Source of the DNA: an uncultured Coriobacteriaceae bacterium
GTDB lineage: Bacteria > Actinomycetota > Coriobacteriia > Coriobacteriales > Coriobacteriaceae
DNA: 64,000 nucleotides
Assembly: GCA_944320725.1 (NCBI GenBank)
Contig: CALUIM010000002.1
Coordinates: 186,001-250,000 of the forward strand
Direction of reading: 5' to 3'
Below the pieces are notes generated by a model. That model was not told where the DNA came from. It was given only the letters and a program-made list of their open reading frames with translations, and searched no databases. The translations under genes were made by a program, and so were the position numbers. Below are positions 1 to 8,132 of this stretch, one piece after another. The stretch's first letter is position 1. Every line of letters starts with the position of its first letter.

Positions 1-41
1 CAAGCGTCTTTCCTCGCTTGAGCAGAAGGAGGCATAACATC

Positions 42-1682
42 ATGGCTACGGCAGAGTTGGTTCTGAAGAGCAACGCGGTTTTCACAGGCGATGGCAGCCA
101 GCCGTTCGCCGGCGGTGTCGCGATTGCCGACGGCAAGATCCTCGCGTGCGGCGATGATGCGACGATCGCGCCCTACATTGGCGAGGACACCGAGGTCCGC
201 GAGTATGGCGACAAGCTCATCATGCCGGGTTTCAACGATTCGCACACCCACTTCACGCAGGGCGCGCTTGTAGATGATCCGGATTTCTGCATTCATATCG
301 GCGGGACCGATACGCTCGAGGAGGCGCTCGCCAACCTGAAAGCGTGGGCCGACGCGCATCCCAACAACGAGTGGGTGTTTGGCAACGAGGTCATTCAGTT
401 CAACTGGGAGACGCCGCTCATGCCCACCGCAGCGCAGATCGATGCGGTGATTCCCGATCGTCCGGTCGTGCTTGCCCAGGTCGACATGCACACGTTCTCG
501 GCTAACACGCGTGCTATGGAGAAGGCAGGTGTCACGCGCGATACGCCCGATCCGTACGGCGGCGAGATCCTGCACGACGAGCAGGGCGAGCCCACCGGTG
601 TCTTCTCCAACACCGCTACGGACATCTTTACGGCGCTGCTGTTCCATCCCGAGTGGGAGGATATGAAGACCTCGTATCGCAAGGGATTCGAGAAGGCGAA
701 GCGCCTGGGCCTCACCTCCGTGTGCGTGGTCTTCCCCGAGGGCGTTTCCTACGACGACCCGTTCGAGGTATTCCATGAGTTCGAGCAGGATGGCGAGCTG
801 CCGTTCCGCATGCCGTATTACACGCAGCTCTCGAGCAGCGAGCATGAGGACCTCATCGCTAAGATCGAGCGCATGCAGGAGAAGTACAACAAGCCCGGCT
901 CGCTCATCACCTGCAATGGCTTCAAGATTCTGATCGACGGCGTGTGCTCCGACCACACCGCGTGGATGGCGTGGCCCTATGCGAACGATGCCACAACCAA
1001 CGGCATGCCCGCTATGGACCTCACCCAGGTGCGCTCCGATCTGCTGCGCGCCTGCGAGGCAGGATATCCCGTGCGCATTCATACCATTGGCGATGCCGCG
1101 GTGCATTGGGCGCTCGATGCGTTCGATGAGGCGAAGCGCCGCTGCGGTGATAAGGGTCTGCGTCACGTGCAGGAGCATGTCGAGACCATTCAGCCCGACG
1201 ACCTCAAGCGTTTTGCCGAGATTGGTGTGGTTGCCTGCATGCAGCCCATGCACATGATTCTCGACCTCGAATTCCGCTCGAAGGACGACGCCGTTGGTCC
1301 CGAGCGCCTGCCGTACTGCTGGCCCATGCGCTCGCTCATCGATGCCGGTACCGGCGTCGCGCTTTCCACCGACTTCCCCGTGGTGGGTATCGAGCCGCTT
1401 GAGGAGGTTTATGCCGCGGTGACCCGCCAGCTCTTCGACGGCACGCCCGAGGAGGGTTGGGTGCCCGAGCAGCGCATCACCATGGCCGAGGCACTCAAGG
1501 CCTATACCTATGGTTCGGCCTATTGCGAGGGCGTCGAGGATCAGGTTGGTACCCTCGAGGCTGGCAAGCTCGCCGATGTGATTGTGCTTTCGAAGAACCT
1601 CTTTAAGGTCGATCCCAAGGAGATTCTGGAGACCACGGTCGATCTTACGGTCTTCAATGGCAAGGTGGTCTACGAGGCGTAA
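42..1682 (+). CDS. YtcJ-type metal-dependent amidohydrolase (cytoplasmic)
   Basis: A 546-residue member of the Amidohydro_3 (YtcJ-like) branch of the amidohydrolase superfamily, which hydrolyses amide or other C-N bonds with a metal centre; the substrate cannot be read from sequence. The first metal-binding pair is visible as NDSHTHF (His68, His70), a later VRIHTIGD supplies another conserved His, and the C-terminus ends in the usual LEAGKLADVIVLSKN strand region. There is no signal peptide, so it should be cytoplasmic. The start at 42 is chosen because AAGGAGG lies directly upstream; an in-frame TTG at 18 would place that ribosome site inside the gene. It is the first of three related amidohydrolases here and is followed by a structured 3' hairpin. 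Family assignment is firm, substrate unknown. Confidence 0.9.
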   Translation: MATAELVLKSNAVFTGDGSQPFAGGVAIADGKILACGDDATIAPYIGEDTEVREYGDKLIMPGFNDSHTHFTQGALVDDPDFCIHIGGTDTLEEALANLKAWADAHPNNEWVFGNEVIQFNWETPLMPTAAQIDAVIPDRPVVLAQVDMHTFSANTRAMEKAGVTRDTPDPYGGEILHDEQGEPTGVFSNTATDIFTALLFHPEWEDMKTSYRKGFEKAKRLGLTSVCVVFPEGVSYDDPFEVFHEFEQDGELPFRMPYYTQLSSSEHEDLIAKIERMQEKYNKPGSLITCNGFKILIDGVCSDHTAWMAWPYANDATTNGMPAMDLTQVRSDLLRACEAGYPVRIHTIGDAAVHWALDAFDEAKRRCGDKGLRHVQEHVETIQPDDLKRFAEIGVVACMQPMHMILDLEFRSKDDAVGPERLPYCWPMRSLIDAGTGVALSTDFPVVGIEPLEEVYAAVTRQLFDGTPEEGWVPEQRITMAEALKAYTYGSAYCEGVEDQVGTLEAGKLADVIVLSKNLFKVDPKEILETTVDLTVFNGKVVYEA

Positions 1683-1693
1683 AGCCTCCACGG

Positions 1694-1772
1694 AGAGCCT
1701 CCGGGATTTTCCTTGCTGCGTCCTCGCCGCGCTGCGGCTGCGGATTGCAGCTACGGAAAACCCGGAGGCTCT
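1694..1772 (+). terminator. Long 3' hairpin after the first amidohydrolase (element copy 1)
   Basis: The outer stem is 18 bp with one bulged A (1694-1712 pairing with 1755-1772). Inside it are a GCTGC/GCAGC stem, a TCC/GGA stem and a GCCGC/GCGGC stem closed by a three-base loop. It begins 12 bases after the stop codon. A homologous hairpin at 8048-8123 sits in the same orientation behind another gene. No long T tract follows, so it may act as a terminator, an mRNA 3'-end stabiliser, or a repeat element. Confidence 0.7.
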
Positions 1773-1822
1773 TCGGCTTTTCGTCTAGCGTGGGTGCGAG
1801 GAATTATGTGGAAGGGTTCGTG

Positions 1823-3457
1823 ATGTTTGCGGACCGTGTGCTCAAGACGACGAAGCTATTCATGTCGACCGATAATTGGCCCTATGCGGGCGGAGTTGCC
1901 ATGGCAGGCGACCGCATCTGCGCGGTAGGGCCGTGGGATGAGGTCGAATACTGGATTGGCCCCGATACCGAGGTGCTCGATCTCGGCGATGCGTTCGTGT
2001 GCCCTGGTTTCCACGACAGCCATATGCATTTCTATTCTGCGGCGATCGATCGCTCACGGTTCATGGCGTTTTGCGAGGGAACCTGCGCGCAGGACTGCGT
2101 CGATTCGCTACGTACGGTGGAAAACGCGCGCCCGCGCGAGAAGTTCATGCTCGGCTATGGGTGGTACCATCCGCTATGGCATGACCCTGTGCTGCCCACG
2201 AAAGAAATCCTAGACGAGGCATACCCCGATCGCCCTGTGGTGCTCACCTCAGGCGATATGCATACGCTGTGGTGCAACTCGTGTGCACTCGAGAAGTTTG
2301 GCCTCACGCGCGACTCCGTTGCTCCCGAGGGCGGAGCCTATCAGCGCGACGCGGCAGGCGAGCTCACAGGCATCATTCAGGAGGCGGCGGCCGATGCACT
2401 GCTGGATGTCGTCGAGGCTGAGTTCTCGCAGGAAGAGTCGCTCGAGGCAATCCGTGCTTTTGTGGCGGACCTCAATGCGCAGGGCATTACGAGTGTTGGC
2501 GACGTTGCTCCCGGTAACGCGCCCGACCGCATTCGGCTGTACGAGGGGCTCGAGCATGCGGGCGATTTGAATGTGCGCATGAATGTCTTCCCGGTACTCT
2601 CGGACGATCTTTCGGCCATGTTGTTGCTGCGCGACCGGTTTGCCAGCCATGACTTTATTCGCGTGCCCGGGCTCAAGCAGTTCTTCGACGGTGTTTCCTC
2701 CACGCATACCGCGTGGCTTGCCGAAGATTACGCCAATGCGCGCTATCTGGGAGATTGCGGTGTTCCCACGACGAAGCCAGAAGATATGCGCCGCATGGTG
2801 CTTGCTGCGGCGGCCGAGGGTCTGCCCGTGCGCATCCATACGATTGGTGACCGCGCGATTCACGAGGCGCTGGATATCTTCGAGGAGGCACGCCGTGTGT
2901 ACGGTCCGCTTCCTGATGGATTGAGAAACGGACTGGAGCATTTGGAGAATTTCCAGCCAGCGGATATCGAGCGCGTGCGTTCGGTGGGGGTGTGCGCGAA
3001 TGTGCAGCCGCCGCACATGACGCTCGATCCCGATGGCATCGAGCGTGATCTTGGGCTTGAGCGTGCTAAGTACATGTGGCCGTTCGCCACCTATGAGCGC
3101 CTGGGGATTCCGTATTCGTTGGGAACCGATGCGCCGGTGGTCGATATCAATTCCCGCAGCGTGCTGTACGACGCCGTGACGCGTCGGTCTGCCGAGACAG
3201 GATATCCCGAAGGCGGCTGGCATCCAGAGGAGTGCATCACGGCGGCGCAGGCGGTGCGCGCCTACACGTTGGGCAGCGCTATTGCGTGCGGGCGTGCGCG
3301 CGAGCTCGGCACGCTCGAGGCGGGGAAGTACGCCGACATCGCGGTGCTTGCGCACGATATCGTGGGCACACCGGATGCGCCGGCCGATCCCGAGCTCATC
3401 AAGAGCGCGGAGGTGCTCATGACCATCGTTGGCGGTAAGGTGGTGTACCAGCAGTAG
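1823..3457 (+). CDS. YtcJ-type metal-dependent amidohydrolase (second copy)
   Basis: A 544-residue paralogue of the gene before it, same family and similar length, with the HxH metal motif in HDSHMHF (His67, His69), a VRIHTIGD motif and the C-terminal LEAGKYADIAVLAHD region. There is no export signal. The start at 1823 is preferred over an upstream in-frame start at 1745 because the extension would be read through the 3' hairpin of the previous gene and has no family similarity; GAAGGG lies 7 bases ahead of the ATG. The intervening hairpin suggests the two genes are not tightly coupled in transcription. Divergence in the residues around the active site implies a different, also unknown, substrate. 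Confidence 0.88.
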   Translation: MFADRVLKTTKLFMSTDNWPYAGGVAMAGDRICAVGPWDEVEYWIGPDTEVLDLGDAFVCPGFHDSHMHFYSAAIDRSRFMAFCEGTCAQDCVDSLRTVENARPREKFMLGYGWYHPLWHDPVLPTKEILDEAYPDRPVVLTSGDMHTLWCNSCALEKFGLTRDSVAPEGGAYQRDAAGELTGIIQEAAADALLDVVEAEFSQEESLEAIRAFVADLNAQGITSVGDVAPGNAPDRIRLYEGLEHAGDLNVRMNVFPVLSDDLSAMLLLRDRFASHDFIRVPGLKQFFDGVSSTHTAWLAEDYANARYLGDCGVPTTKPEDMRRMVLAAAAEGLPVRIHTIGDRAIHEALDIFEEARRVYGPLPDGLRNGLEHLENFQPADIERVRSVGVCANVQPPHMTLDPDGIERDLGLERAKYMWPFATYERLGIPYSLGTDAPVVDINSRSVLYDAVTRRSAETGYPEGGWHPEECITAAQAVRAYTLGSAIACGRARELGTLEAGKYADIAVLAHDIVGTPDAPADPELIKSAEVLMTIVGGKVVYQQ

Positions 3458-3490
3458 CTCGATACGCGTTATGTGTGGTTGCCGGGCGCG

Positions 3491-3546
3491 TTGTGTGTGG
3501 CAAAACGCTATCTTTCCGCCCGGAGATGCGATTTTGCCACACACAA
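3491..3546. terminator. Perfect 15-bp stem hairpin between convergent genes
   Basis: TTGTGTGTGGCAAAA at 3491-3505 is matched exactly by its reverse complement at 3532-3546, with a 26-base loop. It lies between convergent genes ending at 3457 (+) and 3637 (-), where a bidirectional terminator is expected. Two further copies of ACACACAACCG follow at 3540-3571, which gives the stretch a repeat-like look. Confidence 0.6.
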
Positions 3547-3636
3547 CCGTCGAGTGCAGCACACACAACCGTGCGAAGCGTCGTATGAATCCGTCTAAGC
3601 GAGAGCGTGCAATCGCGGCGTGCTTGCGGTTTTAGG

Positions 3637-4554
3637 CTATTGTTGCGTTTGCGCTTGTGCTTTATCGCGCAGGTCTTCACGCGTCGCAACGCCGGCTTTC
3701 TCAAAGATATGCCGCACATGGGTTTTAACCGTGCCAATCGATACATGTAGCTCTTCGGCAATTTCACGGTTTGTGCGACCTTGTAATACAAGCAGACAGA
3801 TCTCCTCTTCGCGCCGCGTGAGGTTATGGGCCTGTGCAAAGCCGTGGTAGTTCATCGCCTTGAGTGCCTGGTCGCTCGCTTTGAGCTGCAGATAGAGGTA
3901 GACCATGCCGGCGGCGGTGTAGATAAAGCCCATGATCTCGAAGGGGATGCGGCGTGCGCCTGTGTTGGGTAGCGTGAATTCGGCAAACTCCATAAGGATG
4001 TAGACCATGATGAAGCAGAGGGCCGATATGCGCCTGCCACGCTCGACCAGGCCACGCTGGCGTATATAGATAAACAGCGCAAGACAGACCGACCATACGC
4101 GCAGCGCGTACGGGACAACCAACTCGACAGCAAAGCTGTACCAGTCGCTTTTCACCGCACCCTCGGTGAGGATGCCGGCGAGGCACAAGATCCAGATCAT
4201 GCCTTCGCGTGTTGATATGGGGCAGTCGAGCAAGTCGCCCACGATGCCGCGATAGGCAAAGACCATGCACGTGTTGAAGAGGGAGTACATGGCGCGCACT
4301 TCGGTTTGGTTGTAATCGAAGAACTCTTTGAATTCGGGGATGTAATCAACCATCCACAACATGGTGATGTCGATGAGATAAAGCGCGAACAGCACGGCGC
4401 AGAGTGCATGGAGCCTTCGGGGCTTGCGGATGTTGAGCGCCAAGAAGCCAAAGAGGGTGACTGCCGTGGCAATGGTGATGAAGTAGCTATAGAAGAACGG
4501 GATATATGCCATAAAACGCAGGCCGCCTTCGACGGGGTCGATATTGTATATCAT
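3637..4554 (-). CDS. Membrane-anchored LuxR-family transcriptional regulator
   Basis: A 305-residue protein with roughly seven hydrophobic segments in the first 230 residues followed by a C-terminal LuxR/GerE helix-turn-helix (NLTRREEEICLLVLQGRTN onward, including a VSIGTVKTHVRHIF recognition region). This polytopic-sensor plus LuxR arrangement is frequent in Coriobacteriia, where such genes lie beside the enzymes they control. Here it lies between the second and third amidohydrolase genes, on the other strand and divergent from the exported one, so control of that gene is a reasonable inference. The start is uncertain: no good ribosome site precedes 4554, and an in-frame ATG at 4512 (MAYIPFF) has GAAGG about 13 bases ahead. 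Confidence 0.85.
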   Translation of the reverse strand: MIYNIDPVEGGLRFMAYIPFFYSYFITIATAVTLFGFLALNIRKPRRLHALCAVLFALYLIDITMLWMVDYIPEFKEFFDYNQTEVRAMYSLFNTCMVFAYRGIVGDLLDCPISTREGMIWILCLAGILTEGAVKSDWYSFAVELVVPYALRVWSVCLALFIYIRQRGLVERGRRISALCFIMVYILMEFAEFTLPNTGARRIPFEIMGFIYTAAGMVYLYLQLKASDQALKAMNYHGFAQAHNLTRREEEICLLVLQGRTNREIAEELHVSIGTVKTHVRHIFEKAGVATREDLRDKAQAQTQQ

Positions 4555-4744
4555 TAAAATAGCAGATAAATATGGGTGTAGAAAAATCTACCGCACGATA
4601 AACCCCGCTGAGTCTCGACAGGCGGGTATCTCGATTGATACTGGGGATACAGGCAAGCGACGCGCCGCCCATCGCAACGCGCTGCACGCCGGGCCGTGAC
4701 GACAGCCCGGAGCGCAGCCGCAATCTACGAGAAAGGGGCACCCC

Positions 4745-6541
4745 ATGTCAACCACCGATGTTTCGAGGCGTTCATTCTTGATTGGCTCGGCGGCTCTGGG
4801 GACCGCTGCGGCGGTGGGCGCCGCAGGTTGTTCAAATGCGTCGCAGGCGGGTTCCGGCCAGGCAGGCTCAGGTTCGGCAGCTGCCGACGGCAAGGCGACG
4901 CTTGTGTTCACCAACGCACATGTGCAGACCATGGTCGCTGAAGACGACGTGGCTGAGGCCGTTGCCATTCGCGGTAACGAGATTGTCTACGTAGGCGATT
5001 CCATTGGTGTCGAGGATCACATTGGCGACGACACCCAGGTGATCGATCTTAAGGGTGCGTTTCTCGCTCCCGGCTTCATTGACAGTCATATTCATGCGCC
5101 TGGTATGTGGTGCGACCGGCTGTTTGCCATCAGCTTGGAGAACATGACCACGAACGAGGAGTACCTCGAAGCAGTCAAGGCGTTTGTCGAGGAGCATCCC
5201 GATCAAGAGGTGTACTCCGGCCGTCCGTTCATGTTCAATGCCTACGAGCAGCCCGATGGTTCGAATTCCGGACCGTTGGCGAGCGATCTTGACGCGATTT
5301 GCGCCGATAAGCCCATCGTTATCTCCGACGTCTCTGGCCATGCGATGTGGGTGAACTCGAAGGCGCTTGAGATTGCGGGCATCACCAAAGATACGCCCGA
5401 TCCCGAGGGCGGCGTGATTTATCGCGATGCCGAGGGCAATCCCAGTGGTTGCTTGGCGGATGCCGCGATGAATCCCGTCGACGAGGCCATTGATACCTCC
5501 AACACGCCTGAGCAGATTGAAGAGGCGCTGTACGAGTTCATGAAGGAGGCCAACTCCTACGGCATCACGGGCATGTGCAACATGGCACGCGGCGGTCTTG
5601 GCATCAATGAGCTGTATCACCGACTCGATGAGGAAGGCAAGCTCACGCTGCGCCTCAAGAACTCGACGACCATCGACCCGTTGCTCTCGTATGACGACGT
5701 GCTCGCCGACCTCAAGAAGAGCAAGGAATACGATTCCGATATGCTGCAAACTCAGCTCGCCAAGATCTTCTATGACGGCGTTACAGAATCGGGCACCGCG
5801 GTGATGCTGGAACCTTATCTCGAGAGCGCGGGGCTGGGGGCCGATTGGTACGGCGAGCCCATTTGGACGGATGAAGAGTTCTTCAAGATGGTCAAGGGCT
5901 TCGATGCCGAGGGTCTGCAGATTCACGTACACGCCATCGGCGACGGTGCCGTGCAGCGCACCATTGATGCCTATACCGAGGCGATTGCCGAGAACGGTGA
6001 CCGCGACCACCGTCACACCATCACGCACGTTTGCGCCATCACCGACGATGACATTCAGCGCATGGCCGACAACAAGATCATCGCATCGCTGCAGTTCCTC
6101 TGGATGTACGGTGATCCGCTCTATGAGCTCGAGGTGAGCTACATTGGCAAGGAGCGAGCAGATGCGATGTATCCGGTTAAGAACATGCTCGAGGCGGGCG
6201 TGCACATCACAGGCGCTTCCGATACGCCGGTGACGCCGTATGTGGTGCTCGATGAGATTGAGATCGGTGTGACGCGCAACAGCCCGTTCGAAGGCGAAGA
6301 GGATACCGACATGATGCGGTGGCCCGAGCAGGGACTCACGGCCTATCAGATGCTGGAGATCTACACGAAGAACTCAGCGTACCAGAACTTCCTGGAAGAT
6401 ATGGTGGGTACCATCGAGGCCGGCAAGAAGGCGGATATCGTCGTGCTCGATCAGAACATCCTTGATGTTGAGCCGACGAAGATCAACGAGGCCAAGGTGC
6501 TCTACACCGTGTCCGACGGCCGCATTGTCTACGAAGGCTAG
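4745..6541 (+). CDS. Exported amidohydrolase, Tat lipoprotein
   Basis: A 598-residue YtcJ-type amidohydrolase whose N-terminus carries a twin-arginine signal (SRRSFLIG, Arg8-Arg9), a hydrophobic alanine-rich stretch and a lipobox-like GAAGC with Cys29, followed by a Ser/Gly/Ala linker. It should therefore fold with its metal in the cytoplasm, be exported by Tat and be anchored to the outer face of the membrane. The catalytic HxH is in DSHIHAP, and a VHAIGDGAV motif follows. GAGAAAGGGG precedes the ATG. It diverges from the membrane LuxR gene, with 190 bases between them. Outside placement suggests it acts on an extracellular amide or conjugate, with the two cytoplasmic relatives acting on products or other substrates; that is inference. 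Confidence 0.9.
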   Translation: MSTTDVSRRSFLIGSAALGTAAAVGAAGCSNASQAGSGQAGSGSAAADGKATLVFTNAHVQTMVAEDDVAEAVAIRGNEIVYVGDSIGVEDHIGDDTQVIDLKGAFLAPGFIDSHIHAPGMWCDRLFAISLENMTTNEEYLEAVKAFVEEHPDQEVYSGRPFMFNAYEQPDGSNSGPLASDLDAICADKPIVISDVSGHAMWVNSKALEIAGITKDTPDPEGGVIYRDAEGNPSGCLADAAMNPVDEAIDTSNTPEQIEEALYEFMKEANSYGITGMCNMARGGLGINELYHRLDEEGKLTLRLKNSTTIDPLLSYDDVLADLKKSKEYDSDMLQTQLAKIFYDGVTESGTAVMLEPYLESAGLGADWYGEPIWTDEEFFKMVKGFDAEGLQIHVHAIGDGAVQRTIDAYTEAIAENGDRDHRHTITHVCAITDDDIQRMADNKIIASLQFLWMYGDPLYELEVSYIGKERADAMYPVKNMLEAGVHITGASDTPVTPYVVLDEIEIGVTRNSPFEGEEDTDMMRWPEQGLTAYQMLEIYTKNSAYQNFLEDMVGTIEAGKKADIVVLDQNILDVEPTKINEAKVLYTVSDGRIVYEG

Positions 6542-6598
6542 GAAGCTGTCGTGGGGCTTGTTCATAACGCCGTGCGATAGCTCGGCATAGGTCTTGCA

Positions 6599-6634
6599 GC
6601 TGCCCGTCCGTGCATGCCAGCACGGACGGGCAGC
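6599..6634. terminator. Bidirectional hairpin between convergent genes
   Basis: GCTGCCCGTCCGTG at 6599-6612 pairs perfectly with 6621-6634 across an 8-base loop. It lies between the amidohydrolase ending at 6541 and the leftward YitT gene ending at 6640. There is no clear T tract on either side. Confidence 0.65.
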
Positions 6635-6639
6635 GCGTG

Positions 6640-7650
6640 TTATACGTGTGGCATGCGCTGGCGCACGTGGCGGGGGAGGTCGAGTACGGGGTCCTCTGAG
6701 GGCGTTTCAGGCACCTCGGTGGGCAGCGGTTCATCGACCGCCTCGCGGTGGAAGTTGCCAATGAAGTTCTCGGTCTTCATGACGTTGATGACCGCGCGCG
6801 GATCGACGCTGCGGATCAGCTTGATGATCTCGCCCGCCTCGTAGGAGGAAACCACGGTGTTGAGCAGGCTCATGGGTTTGCCGCTGTAGCCGCCCACACC
6901 GTCCGCGCGAAAGACGCCGTGTTTGAACGCGCCCGTGTAGGCGCGACAGACCTCATCGGGATACGCGGTGGTAATCTGCAGCGTCACGCGCTCGTAGCGG
7001 TGGTAGAACGAGTCGATGGTCTTGGTGGAGATGAACTGGAAGACAATCGAGTACGCCGCGTGCTCCCATCCAAAGATGAACCCAAAGATGGCAAGCACCA
7101 AGCAATTGCCGGCGAACACATATCCCCAGATGGTGTGGCCGGTTTTGTTGGATACCATGAGGGCGATAAAGTCGGTGCCGGCGGTGGAGGCGCCGCTTTT
7201 GAGCGCGATCGAGATGGCGAGGCCATACAGGACGCCGCCAAACAGCACCATGAGCACGGTGCTGTCGAGCAAGGGTGCGAAGTCGCAGAACTGCAAGAAG
7301 GCGGCAGAGAGGGCCACCTGCAGCATGGAGAAGATCACAAAGCGCTTGCTGATGGAGCGCCAGCACGCAAGTGCGACGGGAATGTTGAGGGCCAGCATGC
7401 CGAGCTGCGTGGGAAACGAGAAACCAACGAGCGAGGTGATGCGGTCGATGAGGATGGCGACGCCTGTGAAGCCAGACGAAAGCAGGCCCGCCGGATTGAT
7501 AAACGCTTGGATGACAAAGGCCTGCAGTAAGGCGGAGATAAAGACGCTACACAGGGTGATGAGGCGTCGCACGAAGACGTAGCGACCCAGTCGTTTCACA
7601 CGGTCGATGCCCGCGGCGGGCGTGGTGTGTGTCGGTATCTCCTCTGCCAT
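6640..7650 (-). CDS. YitT/DUF2179 family membrane protein
   Basis: A 336-residue protein of the YitT family: about five to six membrane helices in the first 230 residues (for example the SGFTGVAILID and GGVLYGLAISIALKSGASTAGTDFIA segments) followed by a soluble DUF2179 domain (YERVTLQITTAYPDEV onward). The proline/glutamate-rich tail after residue 300 is not conserved in the family. The biological role of YitT proteins is not settled. The start at 7650 is chosen because GGAGG lies directly upstream; a longer reading frame to 7749 has no such signal. It appears monocistronic. Confidence 0.88.
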   Translation of the reverse strand: MAEEIPTHTTPAAGIDRVKRLGRYVFVRRLITLCSVFISALLQAFVIQAFINPAGLLSSGFTGVAILIDRITSLVGFSFPTQLGMLALNIPVALACWRSISKRFVIFSMLQVALSAAFLQFCDFAPLLDSTVLMVLFGGVLYGLAISIALKSGASTAGTDFIALMVSNKTGHTIWGYVFAGNCLVLAIFGFIFGWEHAAYSIVFQFISTKTIDSFYHRYERVTLQITTAYPDEVCRAYTGAFKHGVFRADGVGGYSGKPMSLLNTVVSSYEAGEIIKLIRSVDPRAVINVMKTENFIGNFHREAVDEPLPTEVPETPSEDPVLDLPRHVRQRMPHV

Positions 7651-7747
7651 GGTGCCTCCGTTGCTCGGTTGCGCATGCCACCACCATACCGCGCCCGCTG
7701 TGCGCCGCGCGTGGCATGTGGGAAGTTTTACGGGGGCATGACAAGGC

Positions 7748-7787
7748 AACGCCCGCGCGCTCGAGACATTCCGAGCACGCGGGCGTT
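7748..7787 (-). terminator. Hairpin between the ribbon-helix-helix gene and yitT
   Basis: AACGCCCGCGCGCTCG pairs with CGAGCACGCGGGCGTT around an 8-base loop, leaving one mismatch. It lies 24 bases past the stop of the small leftward gene at 7811. No clear T tract is present. Confidence 0.55.
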
Positions 7788-7810
7788 CGCATGTTTATGT
7801 ATGGGCGGCA

Positions 7811-7993
7811 TCAACCCTCTTCGGGCCGCTTGTCGTTCGAACCTTTCTTGGGTAGGCGGCCGGCGCGTTTCAAAGCGTCTCGCAAAATCCACTCCACTTG
7901 GCCGTTGGCGCTGCGCATTTCATCATCGGCCCAGCGTTGCACCGCCTCCCATATGGCGGGATCTATACGAAGGGGATATTGCTTACGGGCCAT
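7811..7993 (-). CDS. Small Arc-like ribbon-helix-helix DNA-binding protein
   Basis: A 60-residue basic protein, MARKQYPLRIDPAIWEAVQRW followed by a SANGQVEWILRDALKRAG helix, which fits the Arc/MetJ ribbon-helix-helix fold: a short beta strand (KQYPLRID) and two helices. Such proteins repress their own promoters or act as antitoxins, but no toxin-like gene is adjacent. AGGTGA lies 5 bases ahead of the ATG at 7993; an in-frame GTG at 8002 is the alternative. The C-terminus is charged (GSNDKRPEEG). It lies downstream of the SPFH gene on the same strand, separated by the hairpin at 8048-8123. Confidence 0.75.
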   Translation of the reverse strand: MARKQYPLRIDPAIWEAVQRWADDEMRSANGQVEWILRDALKRAGRLPKKGSNDKRPEEG

Positions 7994-8047
7994 ATCGGTC
8001 ACCTACAAGACTATTATCTCGGCCGGATTCGCTCTACTGCCATGTGC

Positions 8048-8123
8048 CCTCTGGATCTTTCCTAGGCGCGTTTCCCGCAGCCGCGAAGCGGCGAGGACCA
8101 CGCGCAAAGGAAAGATCCAGAGG
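8048..8123 (-). terminator. Long 3' hairpin after the SPFH gene (element copy 2)
   Basis: A perfect 15-bp outer stem (8048-8062 with 8109-8123) encloses a GCGCG/CGCGC stem and a GCCGC/GCGGC stem with a three-base loop. It starts 9 bases after the stop codon of the leftward SPFH gene. The inner 24 bases (8075-8098, read on the minus strand) match 1720-1743 at 21 positions, and the outer stems of the two copies differ by paired changes. Confidence 0.7.
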
Positions 8124-8132
8124 AGCCCGGAA

